Below the pieces are notes generated by a model, which saw only the letters and a program-made list of their open reading frames with translations, was not told where the DNA came from and ran no database searches. A program made the position numbers and the translations under genes. 64,000 bases of DNA from assembly GCF_030408675.1 (NCBI RefSeq), contig NZ_CP047200.1, positions 2,722,864 to 2,786,863 of the forward strand, in the 5' to 3' direction. Position 1 is the first letter of the stretch; each line of letters starts with the position of its first letter. The DNA is from Corynebacterium durum. Lineage in GTDB: Bacteria > Actinomycetota > Actinomycetes > Mycobacteriales > Mycobacteriaceae. Positions 27,501 through 34,494 of this stretch are shown one piece after another.

Positions 27501-27746
27501 CGGGTTACTGGCGGGCGAAATCGGTTCCTTCTTGCTGTCGGGGGAAGTGGGAACTTGCGGTGCTGACGCATCGTATGGCGCTTTCTCTGCAGGACTTGCG
27601 TCAGCAACAACTGGATGCGTAGTAGTCCCCACAACAAGCGTTGCAGCTGCAATAAGCGCGGATACCGAAGAGAGCACACGGCGGCATGTTTGCCTGGTGT
27701 TACGCAGGCATCCCTTGCCCTGATTGTGGTGATTGTGGTCACGCAC
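24522..27746 (-). CDS. Pilus tip adhesin with von Willebrand factor A domain
   Basis: A 1074-residue exported protein starting at GTG 27746 (AGAAAGG upstream); an upstream ATG at 27827 would add a long non-signal-like leader. Signal helix VLSSVSALIAAATLVVG. The vWA domain begins near residue 130 with the MIDAS motif DVSQSIG, and further DxR/TDGRPT elements follow. Three related repeats of about 165 residues begin near 545 (FVVNKEKISEPIALTG), 710 (FTLSKKAVYSPVVVTG) and 875 (LTVDKEVYTQ). The C-terminus has a membrane helix and RRQR tail, but the sorting motif is MPRSGG, not LPxTG. vWA tip proteins such as SpaC or RrgA mediate adhesion. First gene of the pilus operon. Confidence 0.85.
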   Translation of the reverse strand: MRDHNHHNQGKGCLRNTRQTCRRVLSSVSALIAAATLVVGTTTHPVVADASPAEKAPYDASAPQVPTSPDSKKEPISPASNPEAAKVASLVAETATDFDGANTSKQADPHAKEADNSIAKTIRAIPRCGLRTALVFDVSQSIGQQGLAASKEAGKTVVDILSGTSTTLSIMNFATEAPGDVNAEVINAKMDSNQDVNNAKQTLDRLTLPGDRDYRRGGTNWSDALKRLSEAADNGEKYDVVYFITDGRPTAPFGWGVVTNDYDVIWAQYYAEQLRSKGTYVVGVGVGFRADSSDRVEIHPNPEYGQSIEGAAWETTYKYRHRESYAATVDFPGVEREYYNDYVLYVASQLKLLETISQDRIILPNGFEHLREELRKSFAGCGAKLVIKKELVDANGKVLHNSKDITTPGLSGAGFEFTSQLYKTRRGGVEKVLGPQATTDDDGIATLTMPTLRGREGFEPGTIEVSENLQNKPGWSLFLNGKQRKAAVCTAKDVHGTSKTVVDGVPPARMDSNTIYVEQNPSANGLTVRNANHLDTVECTFKNVVPAADFVVNKEKISEPIALTGEKDQRITAEYRVKVRNNASHQAQPGDILEAPQAFPGMNIAEVHVSGELVTEQNMRLAQEGNSWLIPHDKMQPIGAHTERSMTVAVTYVATDPDATVRNEKALTCRSSSNHEGVGLVNTVALRSDKDHRDKWKNACVDLKAPHNAAFTLSKKAVYSPVVVTGVANQELTATYEVAVKNDSAFTATPQDIVEEPTTLSGMNVIGMVVSGDLVTNPAGLRKEKTGSWRLAKADMKKIQPQQTATMRVEVRYRVADPKATRDVRDHHQCVDGSMDKGLVNQVKFASGDARKDVKGAKVATEEKTASACVSVAMPELTVDKEVYTQKAYTKEQAYPLAPTAKEVQFTYRFGTGSYPLDTIDISDVVMDVNTGAHTDQHLTLGTLQCTGATVIPGSGTRNDAPRLAVDKNHHGEIVCHTTVTDPKAIPATGAYTHTQINAQAYYTVPAYQATAPEQAQPLTGSASAWVFKFPAMVGEMPRSGGFGHGGYIGAGMFTVLLAAGLAGIVFRRQRTTE

Positions 27747-27886
27747 CGTGATGCGCCTTTCTTTACAATTCCGTTTACCCCTATGCGGTATCGCAACTGG
27801 CTGCGGAAGCAGCCACCCCGTTGACATCCACTATGTCAGCGACCCGGCATCACATAGGAATTTTCTTAATTTCGTCTCTTACAGTC

Positions 27887-28099
27887 TTATACTTTTCTTT
27901 CTTTTTGCAAAGCTGACATATAAACATCTTGCTGGGCTTTACCCCCACAGCCAGAAACGCGCAGGTCATAATTATCACTTTCGATACCTGCGCTACCCCC
28001 ATCATTGGCATACAAAATGCGCAGTTCAGAGCTATAATTTGAAAAATTACTGAATCGTCGGTATGCCGTGCCGTCAGCATCCACCATGGTCAAGAGCAT
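27887..28099 (-). CDS. Orphan 70-codon frame upstream of the pilus operon, doubtful
   Basis: An open frame reading MLLTMVDADGTAYRRFSNFS... with a Gly-rich end (DLRVSGCGGKAQQDV). I do not recognise it. It occupies most of the 356-base gap between the pilus operon and the symporter terminator. It also overlaps two inverted repeats: GCGCAGGT/ACCTGCGC (about 27959-27993) and GGCATAC/GTATGCC (about 28006-28066). It may be a small gene, a relic, or a chance frame in a long structured leader. There is no clear Shine-Dalgarno. Confidence 0.25.
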   Translation of the reverse strand: MLLTMVDADGTAYRRFSNFSNYSSELRILYANDGGSAGIESDNYDLRVSGCGGKAQQDVYMSALQKERKV

Positions 28100-28102
28100 A
28101 CA

Positions 28103-28142
28103 AAAACCTCATCCTGAAAACATAGATTCAAGATGAGGTTTT
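28103..28142 (-). terminator. Terminator of the symporter gene (bidirectional shape)
   Basis: AAAACCTCATC (28103-28113) and GATGAGGTTTT (28132-28142) form an 11-base perfect stem with A/T flanks on both strands. On the minus strand the stem is followed by TTTTTG, 40 bases after the stop of the symporter gene. It insulates the pilus operon from upstream transcription. Confidence 0.85.
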
Positions 28143-28182
28143 CCTGAGAGTTTTATGGTGCCACTAATAAATTGCCAGCGTC

Positions 28183-29409
28183 CTACTCCTCAATGATGTC
28201 GTCGCGGCTACTTTGCACATCGACCAGCTCAGCACGAGAGATCTGGCCCTTCGCAAGTTTATTAACCACAAGGGCAATAGCGCCGTCGCCGGTCACGTTA
28301 CATGCCGTGCCGAAAGAGTCGATGGCGATGTACGCGGCAATCATGAGCCCCACTTGGTCGTTCGTAAATCCCAGCATGGAGGACAGCAAGCCCACAGCTG
28401 CCATAATCGCACCACCAGGTACGCCCGGCGCGGCGACCATGGTGATGCCCAGCATGAAGATGAACCCGATGGCCTTGCCTGGTGTCAGCTCAATGTCCGC
28501 CATGTACGTGATCGCAAAAGCAAAGAGACCAATCTTGAGCATGGAGCCGGCCAGGTGCGTGGTGGCGCAGAGGGGAACAGTGAAGCCTGCGACGGACGGC
28601 GCGACGTTGTTGCGCTTAGCACAGTCGTAGGTGACGGGAATGGTAGCGGCGGAGGAGGAGGTACCCAGCGCGGTGACATAGGCGGGCAGCATGTTCTTCA
28701 GCGCCACGAAGGGGTTTTTACCTGCGATACTGCCTGCAATAACGAACTGTATGAGCAGCAGCACGATGGTGAGCACCACCGCCAGCACGAGCACTCGGGC
28801 AAAAGCACTTAGGATCTGCAGAAGGTTTCCGTTCATCCCCATGGACAGGAACATGCCGAAGATGAAGATCGGCAAAAGCGGGATAATAAACTTGGTGATG
28901 ACGTGCATGACCACGCGTTCCAGGTCACGCACCCCTGCAAAGAGCGTATCGCTGCGCACAGCAGTCATGGCCACGCCAATAGTAAAGGCAAGGAGAAGAG
29001 CCGTCATCACGCCCATGGGTGGTTCCATGTCAATTTTGAAGTAGGGGCTCAGGGCGCCTTTTTCCACATCCGCCGCAGCGACCATACCTTGCCCTGCCAG
29101 TAATCGTGGGTAGAGAGCGGATGCGGAAAGATAGGCCATGAGTCCAGCGAAAATAGTGGAAGCATAGGCGATGGCCGTGGTGATGGCCAGCCATTTTCCT
29201 GCGCCTTTACCAATCCCGGCGATGGCCGGGGTGATCAGGGCGAAAATCAAGACGGGGATGAAAAATCCAAGGAAATTTCCGAACAGACCGTTGAAGGTGG
29301 CGAAAACGCGCCCCAGCCAGTCGGGGAAAAATAAGCTGCATACGATGCCGGAGATAATTGCTACGACAATGCGAAAAAGCAGCGAGGAGGAGAGTCGTCG
29401 AAGATCCAT
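28183..29409 (-). CDS. Dicarboxylate/amino acid:cation symporter (DAACS family)
   Basis: A 408-residue membrane protein of the GltP/DctA/SstT family with about eight helices and two re-entrant hairpins. Diagnostic segments: the Ser-rich hairpin TALGTSSSAATIPVTYDCAKR near residue 242, the second hairpin PGVPGGAIMAAVGLL near 329 and GDGAIALVVNKLAKG near 379. N-terminal FPDWLGRVFATFNGLFGNFLGFFIPVLIF resembles the SstT-like Ser/Thr branch. Substrate (serine/threonine, glutamate or C4-dicarboxylate) cannot be fixed. Monocistronic, with a strong terminator. Confidence 0.88.
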   Translation of the reverse strand: MDLRRLSSSLLFRIVVAIISGIVCSLFFPDWLGRVFATFNGLFGNFLGFFIPVLIFALITPAIAGIGKGAGKWLAITTAIAYASTIFAGLMAYLSASALYPRLLAGQGMVAAADVEKGALSPYFKIDMEPPMGVMTALLLAFTIGVAMTAVRSDTLFAGVRDLERVVMHVITKFIIPLLPIFIFGMFLSMGMNGNLLQILSAFARVLVLAVVLTIVLLLIQFVIAGSIAGKNPFVALKNMLPAYVTALGTSSSAATIPVTYDCAKRNNVAPSVAGFTVPLCATTHLAGSMLKIGLFAFAITYMADIELTPGKAIGFIFMLGITMVAAPGVPGGAIMAAVGLLSSMLGFTNDQVGLMIAAYIAIDSFGTACNVTGDGAIALVVNKLAKGQISRAELVDVQSSRDDIIEE

Positions 29410-29496
29410 ACGTTCTTCCCTAGGTTCGGACCCCGGATGGGACCGGGGTCACTACGGTGCATAAACTGTTTATAAGGTAACAGCTTTCAGCATTGG

Positions 29497-29706
29497 TCAC
29501 GAACGCCTATACCTAACAACAACGGGTGTTCCGACTGCCGGATCGTCTAAAACTACTGCGTTGGGGGCGAAAAACAGTCGCGGCATGTTTTTCGGTAAGA
29601 ATGTCCACCAGACAGGGGTGGGACCGATAATAGCAGTGGCTGTGGTTGAGGGATTGACCACCGAGACGTCGTCAAGCGCAAGCATATCCTGGCATTTTTC
29701 GACCAT
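29497..29706 (-). CDS. Hypothetical 69-residue protein
   Basis: A short frame in the 336-base gap between divergent genes. It uses codons typical of the neighbourhood and reads as a plausible compact protein: GPTPVWWTFLPKNMPRL then VGTPVVVRYRR. No signal peptide or known domain. ATG at 29706 lacks a clear ribosome site; ATG at 29685 is an alternative. I do not recognise it. The remaining gap holds only presumed promoters. Confidence 0.5.
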   Translation of the reverse strand: MVEKCQDMLALDDVSVVNPSTTATAIIGPTPVWWTFLPKNMPRLFFAPNAVVLDDPAVGTPVVVRYRRS

Positions 29707-29745
29707 AAATTCGCAACATCACCCCACCCGACTACACTTGCGCTT

Positions 29746-30360
29746 ATGATTGCCGTGACCACGCTACTGTTGATTCTCGCCGCACTCTTCATCATTGTTG
29801 GCGGCCTGGGGTGGGCTGGAAAATTGCCAGGAAACGGCGTGATAGGCATTCGTGTACCGGAAGTCCGTAAAACCAAGGAACTGTGGGACACCGCACACCG
29901 CATCGCCGGACCGCTCTGGACAGTCAGCGGCGTCGTCCTCGCCCTTGGCGGCATACTTTCGTTCGGTGCTAGCGGGTGGATGTGGCTGGTCGTCGCACTC
30001 GCTGTTGTCGGCTCCCTCGCGCTTTTGGGCATGGGTGCCGGCATGGGCGCACATGCCGTCGCGCTTATCGACGCCCGCGCCACTGCCGAAGCAGCCTCCG
30101 ATTCCGGCTGCGATTGCTGCTCTTCAGGGGCTTCCGACGCATCGGCGTCCTCCACAGCTGCCTCCGATGCCCATGACCCCAGCGTGGATTGCGGCGTGAG
30201 CGGCGGCTGTGGTTCCTGTTCACTCAACGGGGCGTGTGAAGGCGGCTCCGATGCCTTCGCAGCAGGTGAGTCCTTTGGCAGCGTAGACTTAGATGCCGTA
30301 CGTAAGGCCGCTGCGAAAGGCGATGATCGTCAGCATGGGAACACCACAGTTCATCCTTAA
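29746..30360 (+). CDS. SdpI-like membrane protein with cysteine-rich tail
   Basis: A 204-residue protein. Residues 1-110 have three membrane helices around the SdpI/YhfL-like motif GNGVIGIRVPEVRKTKELWDTAH. SdpI relatives confer immunity to a toxic peptide in Bacillus, but most actinobacterial members are uncharacterised. The last about 90 residues are Ala/Ser/Asp-rich with clustered cysteines (GCDCCSS, DCGVSGGCGSCSLNGAC). That is atypical of the family and suggestive of metal binding. Starts 40 bases from the divergent small gene. The NUDIX gene overlaps its 3' end. Confidence 0.75.
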   Translation: MIAVTTLLLILAALFIIVGGLGWAGKLPGNGVIGIRVPEVRKTKELWDTAHRIAGPLWTVSGVVLALGGILSFGASGWMWLVVALAVVGSLALLGMGAGMGAHAVALIDARATAEAASDSGCDCCSSGASDASASSTAASDAHDPSVDCGVSGGCGSCSLNGACEGGSDAFAAGESFGSVDLDAVRKAAAKGDDRQHGNTTVHP

Positions 30361-30856
30361 CCTGAGAAAGAAAATCGGACACGACGAGCTATGGCTGCCC
30401 GGGGTGACAGGGGTAATACTCCGCAGCGGTGACGGTGGGGGAGGGGAGGGGACTGCGCAGGAAGTCCTGCTGGTGCAGCGCAGTGATAACCACCACTGGA
30501 CACCTGTAACCGGCATCTGCGAGCCTAGCGAGCAGCCTGACACAGCTATCATGCGGGAAGCTTTGGAAGAAACGGGGCTGCAGATTCAGGTGGACCGCCT
30601 GCTGTGGGTGCAAGCCATCGACGCGTTGACCTATATCAATGGAGACGTTGCCAGTTACATGGACACCGCATTTGCCTGTTCGGTAGTCCCCGGCACATCG
30701 TCTATTCCTCATGTTGCCGACGATGAGAGCGTCGCAGTCGGTTGGTTTCATGTTGACGAGCTGCCGGCCATGAAGCCGCGTTTTGAGCATTTAATTACAA
30801 TCGCAAGCACAGGAACTTCCCGTAGTCCGGCGGGCTGGGGACCAGCGTCAACCTAG
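30335..30856 (+). CDS. NUDIX hydrolase
   Basis: A 173-residue protein starting MGTPQFILNLRKKIGHDELW, the usual N-terminus of this actinobacterial group. The NUDIX box is GICEPSEQPDTAIMREALEE followed by TG, matching Gx5Ex7REUxEExGU, so a Mg-dependent nucleoside diphosphate-linked substrate is hydrolysed. It overlaps the SdpI-like gene by 26 bases in another frame. ATG at 30323 is an alternative start, with AAAGG closer. Substrate unknown. Confidence 0.85.
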   Translation: MGTPQFILNLRKKIGHDELWLPGVTGVILRSGDGGGGEGTAQEVLLVQRSDNHHWTPVTGICEPSEQPDTAIMREALEETGLQIQVDRLLWVQAIDALTYINGDVASYMDTAFACSVVPGTSSIPHVADDESVAVGWFHVDELPAMKPRFEHLITIASTGTSRSPAGWGPAST

Positions 30857-30862
30857 GAGAAA

Positions 30863-30884
30863 GAGTTGCGCTATAATGCAACTC
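30863..30884 (+). promoter_or_regulatory. Operator enclosing the -10 of the metal ATPase gene
   Basis: GAGTTGC-GCTATAAT-GCAACTC is a perfect 7-base inverted repeat whose spacer contains the -10 hexamer TATAAT. It sits 33 bases before the ATPase start. The geometry suits an ArsR/SmtB-type metal sensor. No such regulator is encoded next to it. Confidence 0.7.
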
Positions 30885-30916
30885 GCTGGCATTGCAGAGA
30901 AAGCTGATGATGTTTC

Positions 30917-32833
30917 ATGTCCGACGCATGCGGTTGCACCACTTCCACACCAGCCGAGAACACTCACGGTGCTAGGTACCAATTCTGGGATAACGCCCTC
31001 ATCCTTCCCATCCTGTCCGGGCTGTTATTAGTGTTGGGCGTGATCACCGAGGGCCGGGTGCCTGGGACAGTTCACCAACTCTTCTTCTGGGCCTCTCTCG
31101 TTGCTGGTGGCATCACTTTTGTACCGGATGCACTCAAGCGATTGGTCCTGCCTGGACGTCGCCTCCGCCAACGCTTGAGCATCGGCCTACTTATGACCAT
31201 CAGCGCAATTGGCGCGGTGTTACTCGGATACACCGCCGAAGCAGCAGCGCTAGCATTCCTGTTTTCCATTGCGGAAACCTTGGAAGACCGGGCATTCGCC
31301 CAGGCACGGAGTAGTTTGCGTTCACTCTACGAACTAATCCCCTCCACGGCGACAGTTCGGCGAGGCGCGGAGACAGTGGAGATCACATCAGCAGACATCG
31401 TTCCTGGGGATGTGATTGTGCTTCGGGCAGGTGATGCCGCCCCCACTGATGGCAATGTTTCACGTGGAACATCGTCACTTGATACCGCTGCCATCACTGG
31501 AGAATCCCTCCCGCGCGACGTTGCAGAAGGTGATGAGGTGCACGCTGGGAGCATTAACCTTGCCGCGCCCATCGAGATCACAGCAACCAGCCCAGGGACC
31601 GATAATTCCATCACCACCATCGTTCGCCTCGTCGAAGACGCACAGAACAAGCAGGGCGAACGCGCACGACTGGCTGACCGTATCGCCCGCCCCCTCATTC
31701 CAGGCGTGCTGGTCCTGTCACTTCTTGTTGGTGTCATTGGTTCGTTTCTAGGCGATCCTGCCACATGGATCACTCGCGCGCTGATCGTTCTTGTCGCGGC
31801 ATCTCCCTGCGCTATCGCCATTGCCGTCCCTGTAACCGTAATTTCTGCCATCGGAGCGGCTACACGCTGGGGCGTGATCATCACCTCGGGCTCCGCTTTT
31901 GAACGTTTAGGAGCTATTGATCGGCTGGCTTTTGATAAAACCGGTACATTGACCGCGAATCGCCCCACGGTCACCACCGTTATTGGCGACCCCGACACAG
32001 TGGCCTTAGCCGCATCAGTGGAACAACACAGCCTACATCCCTTGGCGCAGGCCATCGTTGCCGCGCACGAAGGCCCGCTATTAGAAACCCATAACATCGT
32101 CGAAACCCCAGGTCAAGGCATTAAAGCCGAGGTTATTGACTCAGCTGGGCAATCCAGAACAATAACAATCCAAAGTCCCCGTTCCTGCACATTTCTTCAA
32201 GAAAAATGGGCGCACACAACACACGACCTTGAACAAACTGGTGCCACGGTCGTCGTCGTGGCCGAAGATGACACCGTAAAAGGGCTTGTGGGCATCGGCG
32301 ATCCCGCGCGGGAATCTTCAGCTCGGGCGATTGAAGAACTACACACGATGGGTATCCGCACCGCGATGCTCACTGGCGACAACAAGCACGCGGGGAAAGC
32401 GCTTGCCACCACCGTCGGAATCGACGAGGTTCACGCTGAACTTCTGCCAGAGGATAAGGCACAGTTCGTTGATGGACGCTGGGCCATGGTAGGGGACGGG
32501 ATTAACGACGCCCCGGCACTCGCCGCCGCAACGGTCGGCATTGCCATGGGCGCCACAGGTACCGACGCCGCGATGGCTTCAGCTGATGTCGCGCTCACCG
32601 GAACCGATCTGCGGCTCCTTCCACGGGCTATGGCCCACGCGAGAGCTGCGCGGCGCATCATGAATGTGAATATCGGGTTAGCGCTGGCGATTATTGTTGC
32701 TTTGCCCCCGCTTGCCCTCTGCGGGGTACTTGGTCTTGCGGAGGTGGTGTTCATCCATGAAGTCGCGGAAGTAGCTATCATAGCTAACGGTCTGCGCGCA
32801 GGATTGAGGCGACGCTCGCAAATGTTGCTTTAA
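30917..32833 (+). CDS. P1B-type heavy-metal-translocating ATPase (P1B-4-like)
   Basis: A 638-residue membrane ATPase exporting a divalent transition metal. Actuator TGES motif (AAITGESLPRDV, near residue 193), transmembrane metal motif SPC (ASPCAIAIAVP, near 296), phosphorylation motif DKTGTLT (near 340), GDGINDAPAL (near 527) and the last-helix HE element (FIHEVAEVAIIANG, near 614). SPC plus HE and the lack of an N-terminal HMA domain point to the P1B-4 group (Co/Fe/Zn, CtpD/CtpJ type). A Cys cluster DACGCTT is at the N-terminus. An imperfect parS lies inside (31456-31471). Controlled by the palindrome over its -10. Confidence 0.88.
   Translation: MSDACGCTTSTPAENTHGARYQFWDNALILPILSGLLLVLGVITEGRVPGTVHQLFFWASLVAGGITFVPDALKRLVLPGRRLRQRLSIGLLMTISAIGAVLLGYTAEAAALAFLFSIAETLEDRAFAQARSSLRSLYELIPSTATVRRGAETVEITSADIVPGDVIVLRAGDAAPTDGNVSRGTSSLDTAAITGESLPRDVAEGDEVHAGSINLAAPIEITATSPGTDNSITTIVRLVEDAQNKQGERARLADRIARPLIPGVLVLSLLVGVIGSFLGDPATWITRALIVLVAASPCAIAIAVPVTVISAIGAATRWGVIITSGSAFERLGAIDRLAFDKTGTLTANRPTVTTVIGDPDTVALAASVEQHSLHPLAQAIVAAHEGPLLETHNIVETPGQGIKAEVIDSAGQSRTITIQSPRSCTFLQEKWAHTTHDLEQTGATVVVVAEDDTVKGLVGIGDPARESSARAIEELHTMGIRTAMLTGDNKHAGKALATTVGIDEVHAELLPEDKAQFVDGRWAMVGDGINDAPALAAATVGIAMGATGTDAAMASADVALTGTDLRLLPRAMAHARAARRIMNVNIGLALAIIVALPPLALCGVLGLAEVVFIHEVAEVAIIANGLRAGLRRRSQMLL
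31456..31471. promoter_or_regulatory. parS site 1 (one mismatch)
   Basis: TGTTTCACGTGGAACA differs from the parS consensus TGTTTCACGTGAAACA at one position. It is inside the ATPase gene, where it encodes NVSRGT in the actuator domain. Confidence 0.7.
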
Positions 32834-32841
32834 AAAGCAAC
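32824..32841. promoter_or_regulatory. Second GTTGC-N8-GCAAC palindrome at the ATPase stop
   Basis: GTTGCTTTAAAAAGCAAC spans the ATPase stop codon and has the same arms and the same 8-base spacing as the upstream operator (30865-30882). It could be a second binding site or a weak terminator. Confidence 0.45.
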
Positions 32842-32955
32842 TCAGCATTACGTGAATGCGCTACGTCGTTACATTATCAATTACGTCACTTGTGACGATA
32901 AAACAGAGCGCATAAAATTATGTGACACAGGCAGGAGAGTGCTACTCTTAAAGAC

Positions 32956-33009
32956 ATGTCGAATGCTTGTCTGTTCCTTGGCACCTCATGGTGGTGGCGC
33001 GCTGAGTAA
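32956..33009 (+). CDS. trpL: trp leader peptide
   Basis: A 17-codon frame encoding MSNACLFLGTSWWWRAE with three consecutive Trp codons, placed upstream of the trp operon. AGGAGAG precedes the ATG. It is the sensor of tryptophanyl-tRNA supply: ribosome stalling at the Trp codons frees segment 2 of the attenuator. A comparable leader is known in C. glutamicum. Confidence 0.92.
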   Translation: MSNACLFLGTSWWWRAE

Positions 33010-33092
33010 GCGAGCCACAATAGCAGCACTCACAACCCCTCAGCCCATGGCTCGCACGCTTCTCTTCTAGGCGTCCGGGCCATTGTTTTATC
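32994..33092 (+). terminator. trp attenuator (1:2, 2:3 and 3:4 stems)
   Basis: Stem 1:2 pairs 32994-33003 (GTGGCGCGCT) with 33009-33018 (AGCGAGCCAC), with one mismatch and covering the leader stop. Stem 2:3 pairs GCGAGCCA (33010-33017) with TGGCTCGC (33048-33055). Stem 3:4 pairs 33047-33059 with 33071-33083, twelve pairs with one C-C mismatch and one G-U, and is followed by TGTTTTATC as terminator tail. The three are mutually exclusive in the classic attenuation order. A further hairpin (GGGCC 33077-33081 with GGCCC 33106-33110) competes with 3:4. Confidence 0.85.
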
Positions 33093-33156
33093 TACAGACA
33101 ATCAAGGCCCGCCTCAGAGGAAAGCGTGTAACCACCCTCCTACGAAAGGCCCTTAG

Positions 33157-34488
33157 ATGTCTCATCCGCACCGCGACACTCTCCTCAACGCCTACTTTGG
33201 CGAATTCGGTGGACAGTACGTCCCAGACATGTTGTATCCGGTCCTGGATGAACTAGAGCAAGCGTATGTCGATGCCATAAATGACCCGACATTCGCGGAA
33301 GAACTCGTCAATCTTTACGTGGACTATCTGGGAAGGCCCACGCCCATCACCGAATGTGCCAACCTGCCCCTAGAAGGCCACGGTAAGGGAAAAGCACGCA
33401 TCTTCCTCAAGCGCGAAGACCTAGTGCACGGCGGTGCACACAAAGGCAACCAGGTTATCGCCCAAGCACTTCTTGCCAAACGTCTGGGGAAAACCAGGCT
33501 GATTGCAGAAACCGGCGCTGGACAGCATGGGACAGCCACAGCCATGGTGGCTGCCTTGTTTGGCATGAAATGCACCATCTACATGGGCGCTCGGGACGTC
33601 GCTAGGCAGCAACCCAATGTATATCGCATGCGGCTCATGGGGGCCGAGGTTGTCCCGGTGGAAGAAGCAAACGGTAACGGCCTTGAAAACGCCATTGACG
33701 TAGCGCTCATGGACTGGGTAAACAGCTACAAAGACACGCACTACCTCCTAGGCACGGCTGCCGGACCGCACCCATTCCCGACGCTGGTGAAAGAATTCCA
33801 GGCCGTCATCTCGCGGGAATCACGCGAGCAGATGATGGAACGAACCGGTGCGCTTCCCGACGTCGTGGTGGCGTGCGTGGGCGGCGGTTCCAACGCCATC
33901 GGCGCATTCGCCGACTACTTGACCGATAAGCCCGGAAACTCCGAGGTGAAGCTTGTTGGCGTAGAACCAGCAGGTGAGGGGCTTGATTCAGGCAAACATG
34001 GTGCCCCACTTAATCGGGGTCGGGCGGGTATCCTGCATGGTTCGCGCTCCTATGTCATGCTGGGGGAGGGGGATGAGGTGTTGCATTCCCATTCGGTATC
34101 AGCCGGACTTGATTATCCGGGTGTGGGTCCAGAGCATGCCTATCTTCTTGAATCGGGACGGGCTCAATATGTCGGCATCACTGACACTGAAGCGCTGCAA
34201 GCGTTCCGCCTGCTGAGCCGCCACGAAGGCATCATTCCCGCCCTAGAATCAAGCCATGCGCTGGCCTACGCACTCAAACTTGCAGACATTGCGGAGGAAA
34301 CGGGCGAGGAGACCACCATCCTGGTGAACTTGTCCGGTCGTGGCGATAAGGATGTCAACTATGTTCGTGCCTTGCTCGGCGATCTTGCAGCCACCGACCC
34401 TATGGAGCATCCGGTACAAGATCTTCACGTTGCCGATGTGATCGCCGAGCTTTCACGAACCGATTCCGACGACACAGTTGAGGGTTAG
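33157..34488 (+). CDS. trpB: Tryptophan synthase beta chain, first copy
   Basis: A 443-residue PLP enzyme, first structural gene of the trp operon. The PLP Lys is in [10 protein letters not shown], where the second copy has the usual HKTNQ. The phosphate-binding GGGSNAIG (near residue 245), [12 protein letters not shown] and [12 protein letters not shown] are intact. It looks catalytically competent, but the Thr-to-Gly change next to the PLP Lys and the extra acidic C-terminal about 30 residues set it apart from the operon's second trpB. It may take indole directly or work under different conditions. In C. glutamicum this operon slot holds a Trp transporter gene (trpP). Confidence 0.9.
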   Translation: MSHPHRDTLLNAYFGEFGGQYVPDMLYPVLDELEQAYVDAINDPTFAEELVNLYVDYLGRPTPITECANLPLEGHGKGKARIFLKREDLVHGGAHKGNQVIAQALLAKRLGKTRLIAETGAGQHGTATAMVAALFGMKCTIYMGARDVARQQPNVYRMRLMGAEVVPVEEANGNGLENAIDVALMDWVNSYKDTHYLLGTAAGPHPFPTLVKEFQAVISRESREQMMERTGALPDVVVACVGGGSNAIGAFADYLTDKPGNSEVKLVGVEPAGEGLDSGKHGAPLNRGRAGILHGSRSYVMLGEGDEVLHSHSVSAGLDYPGVGPEHAYLLESGRAQYVGITDTEALQAFRLLSRHEGIIPALESSHALAYALKLADIAEETGEETTILVNLSGRGDKDVNYVRALLGDLAATDPMEHPVQDLHVADVIAELSRTDSDDTVEG

Positions 34489-34494
34489 AGGCCT

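Noticed and set aside
27850..28080. Cyclic di-GMP riboswitch before the pilus operon
   Set aside because: Inverted repeats are present, but I could not find the conserved GEMM core in the right order on the minus strand.
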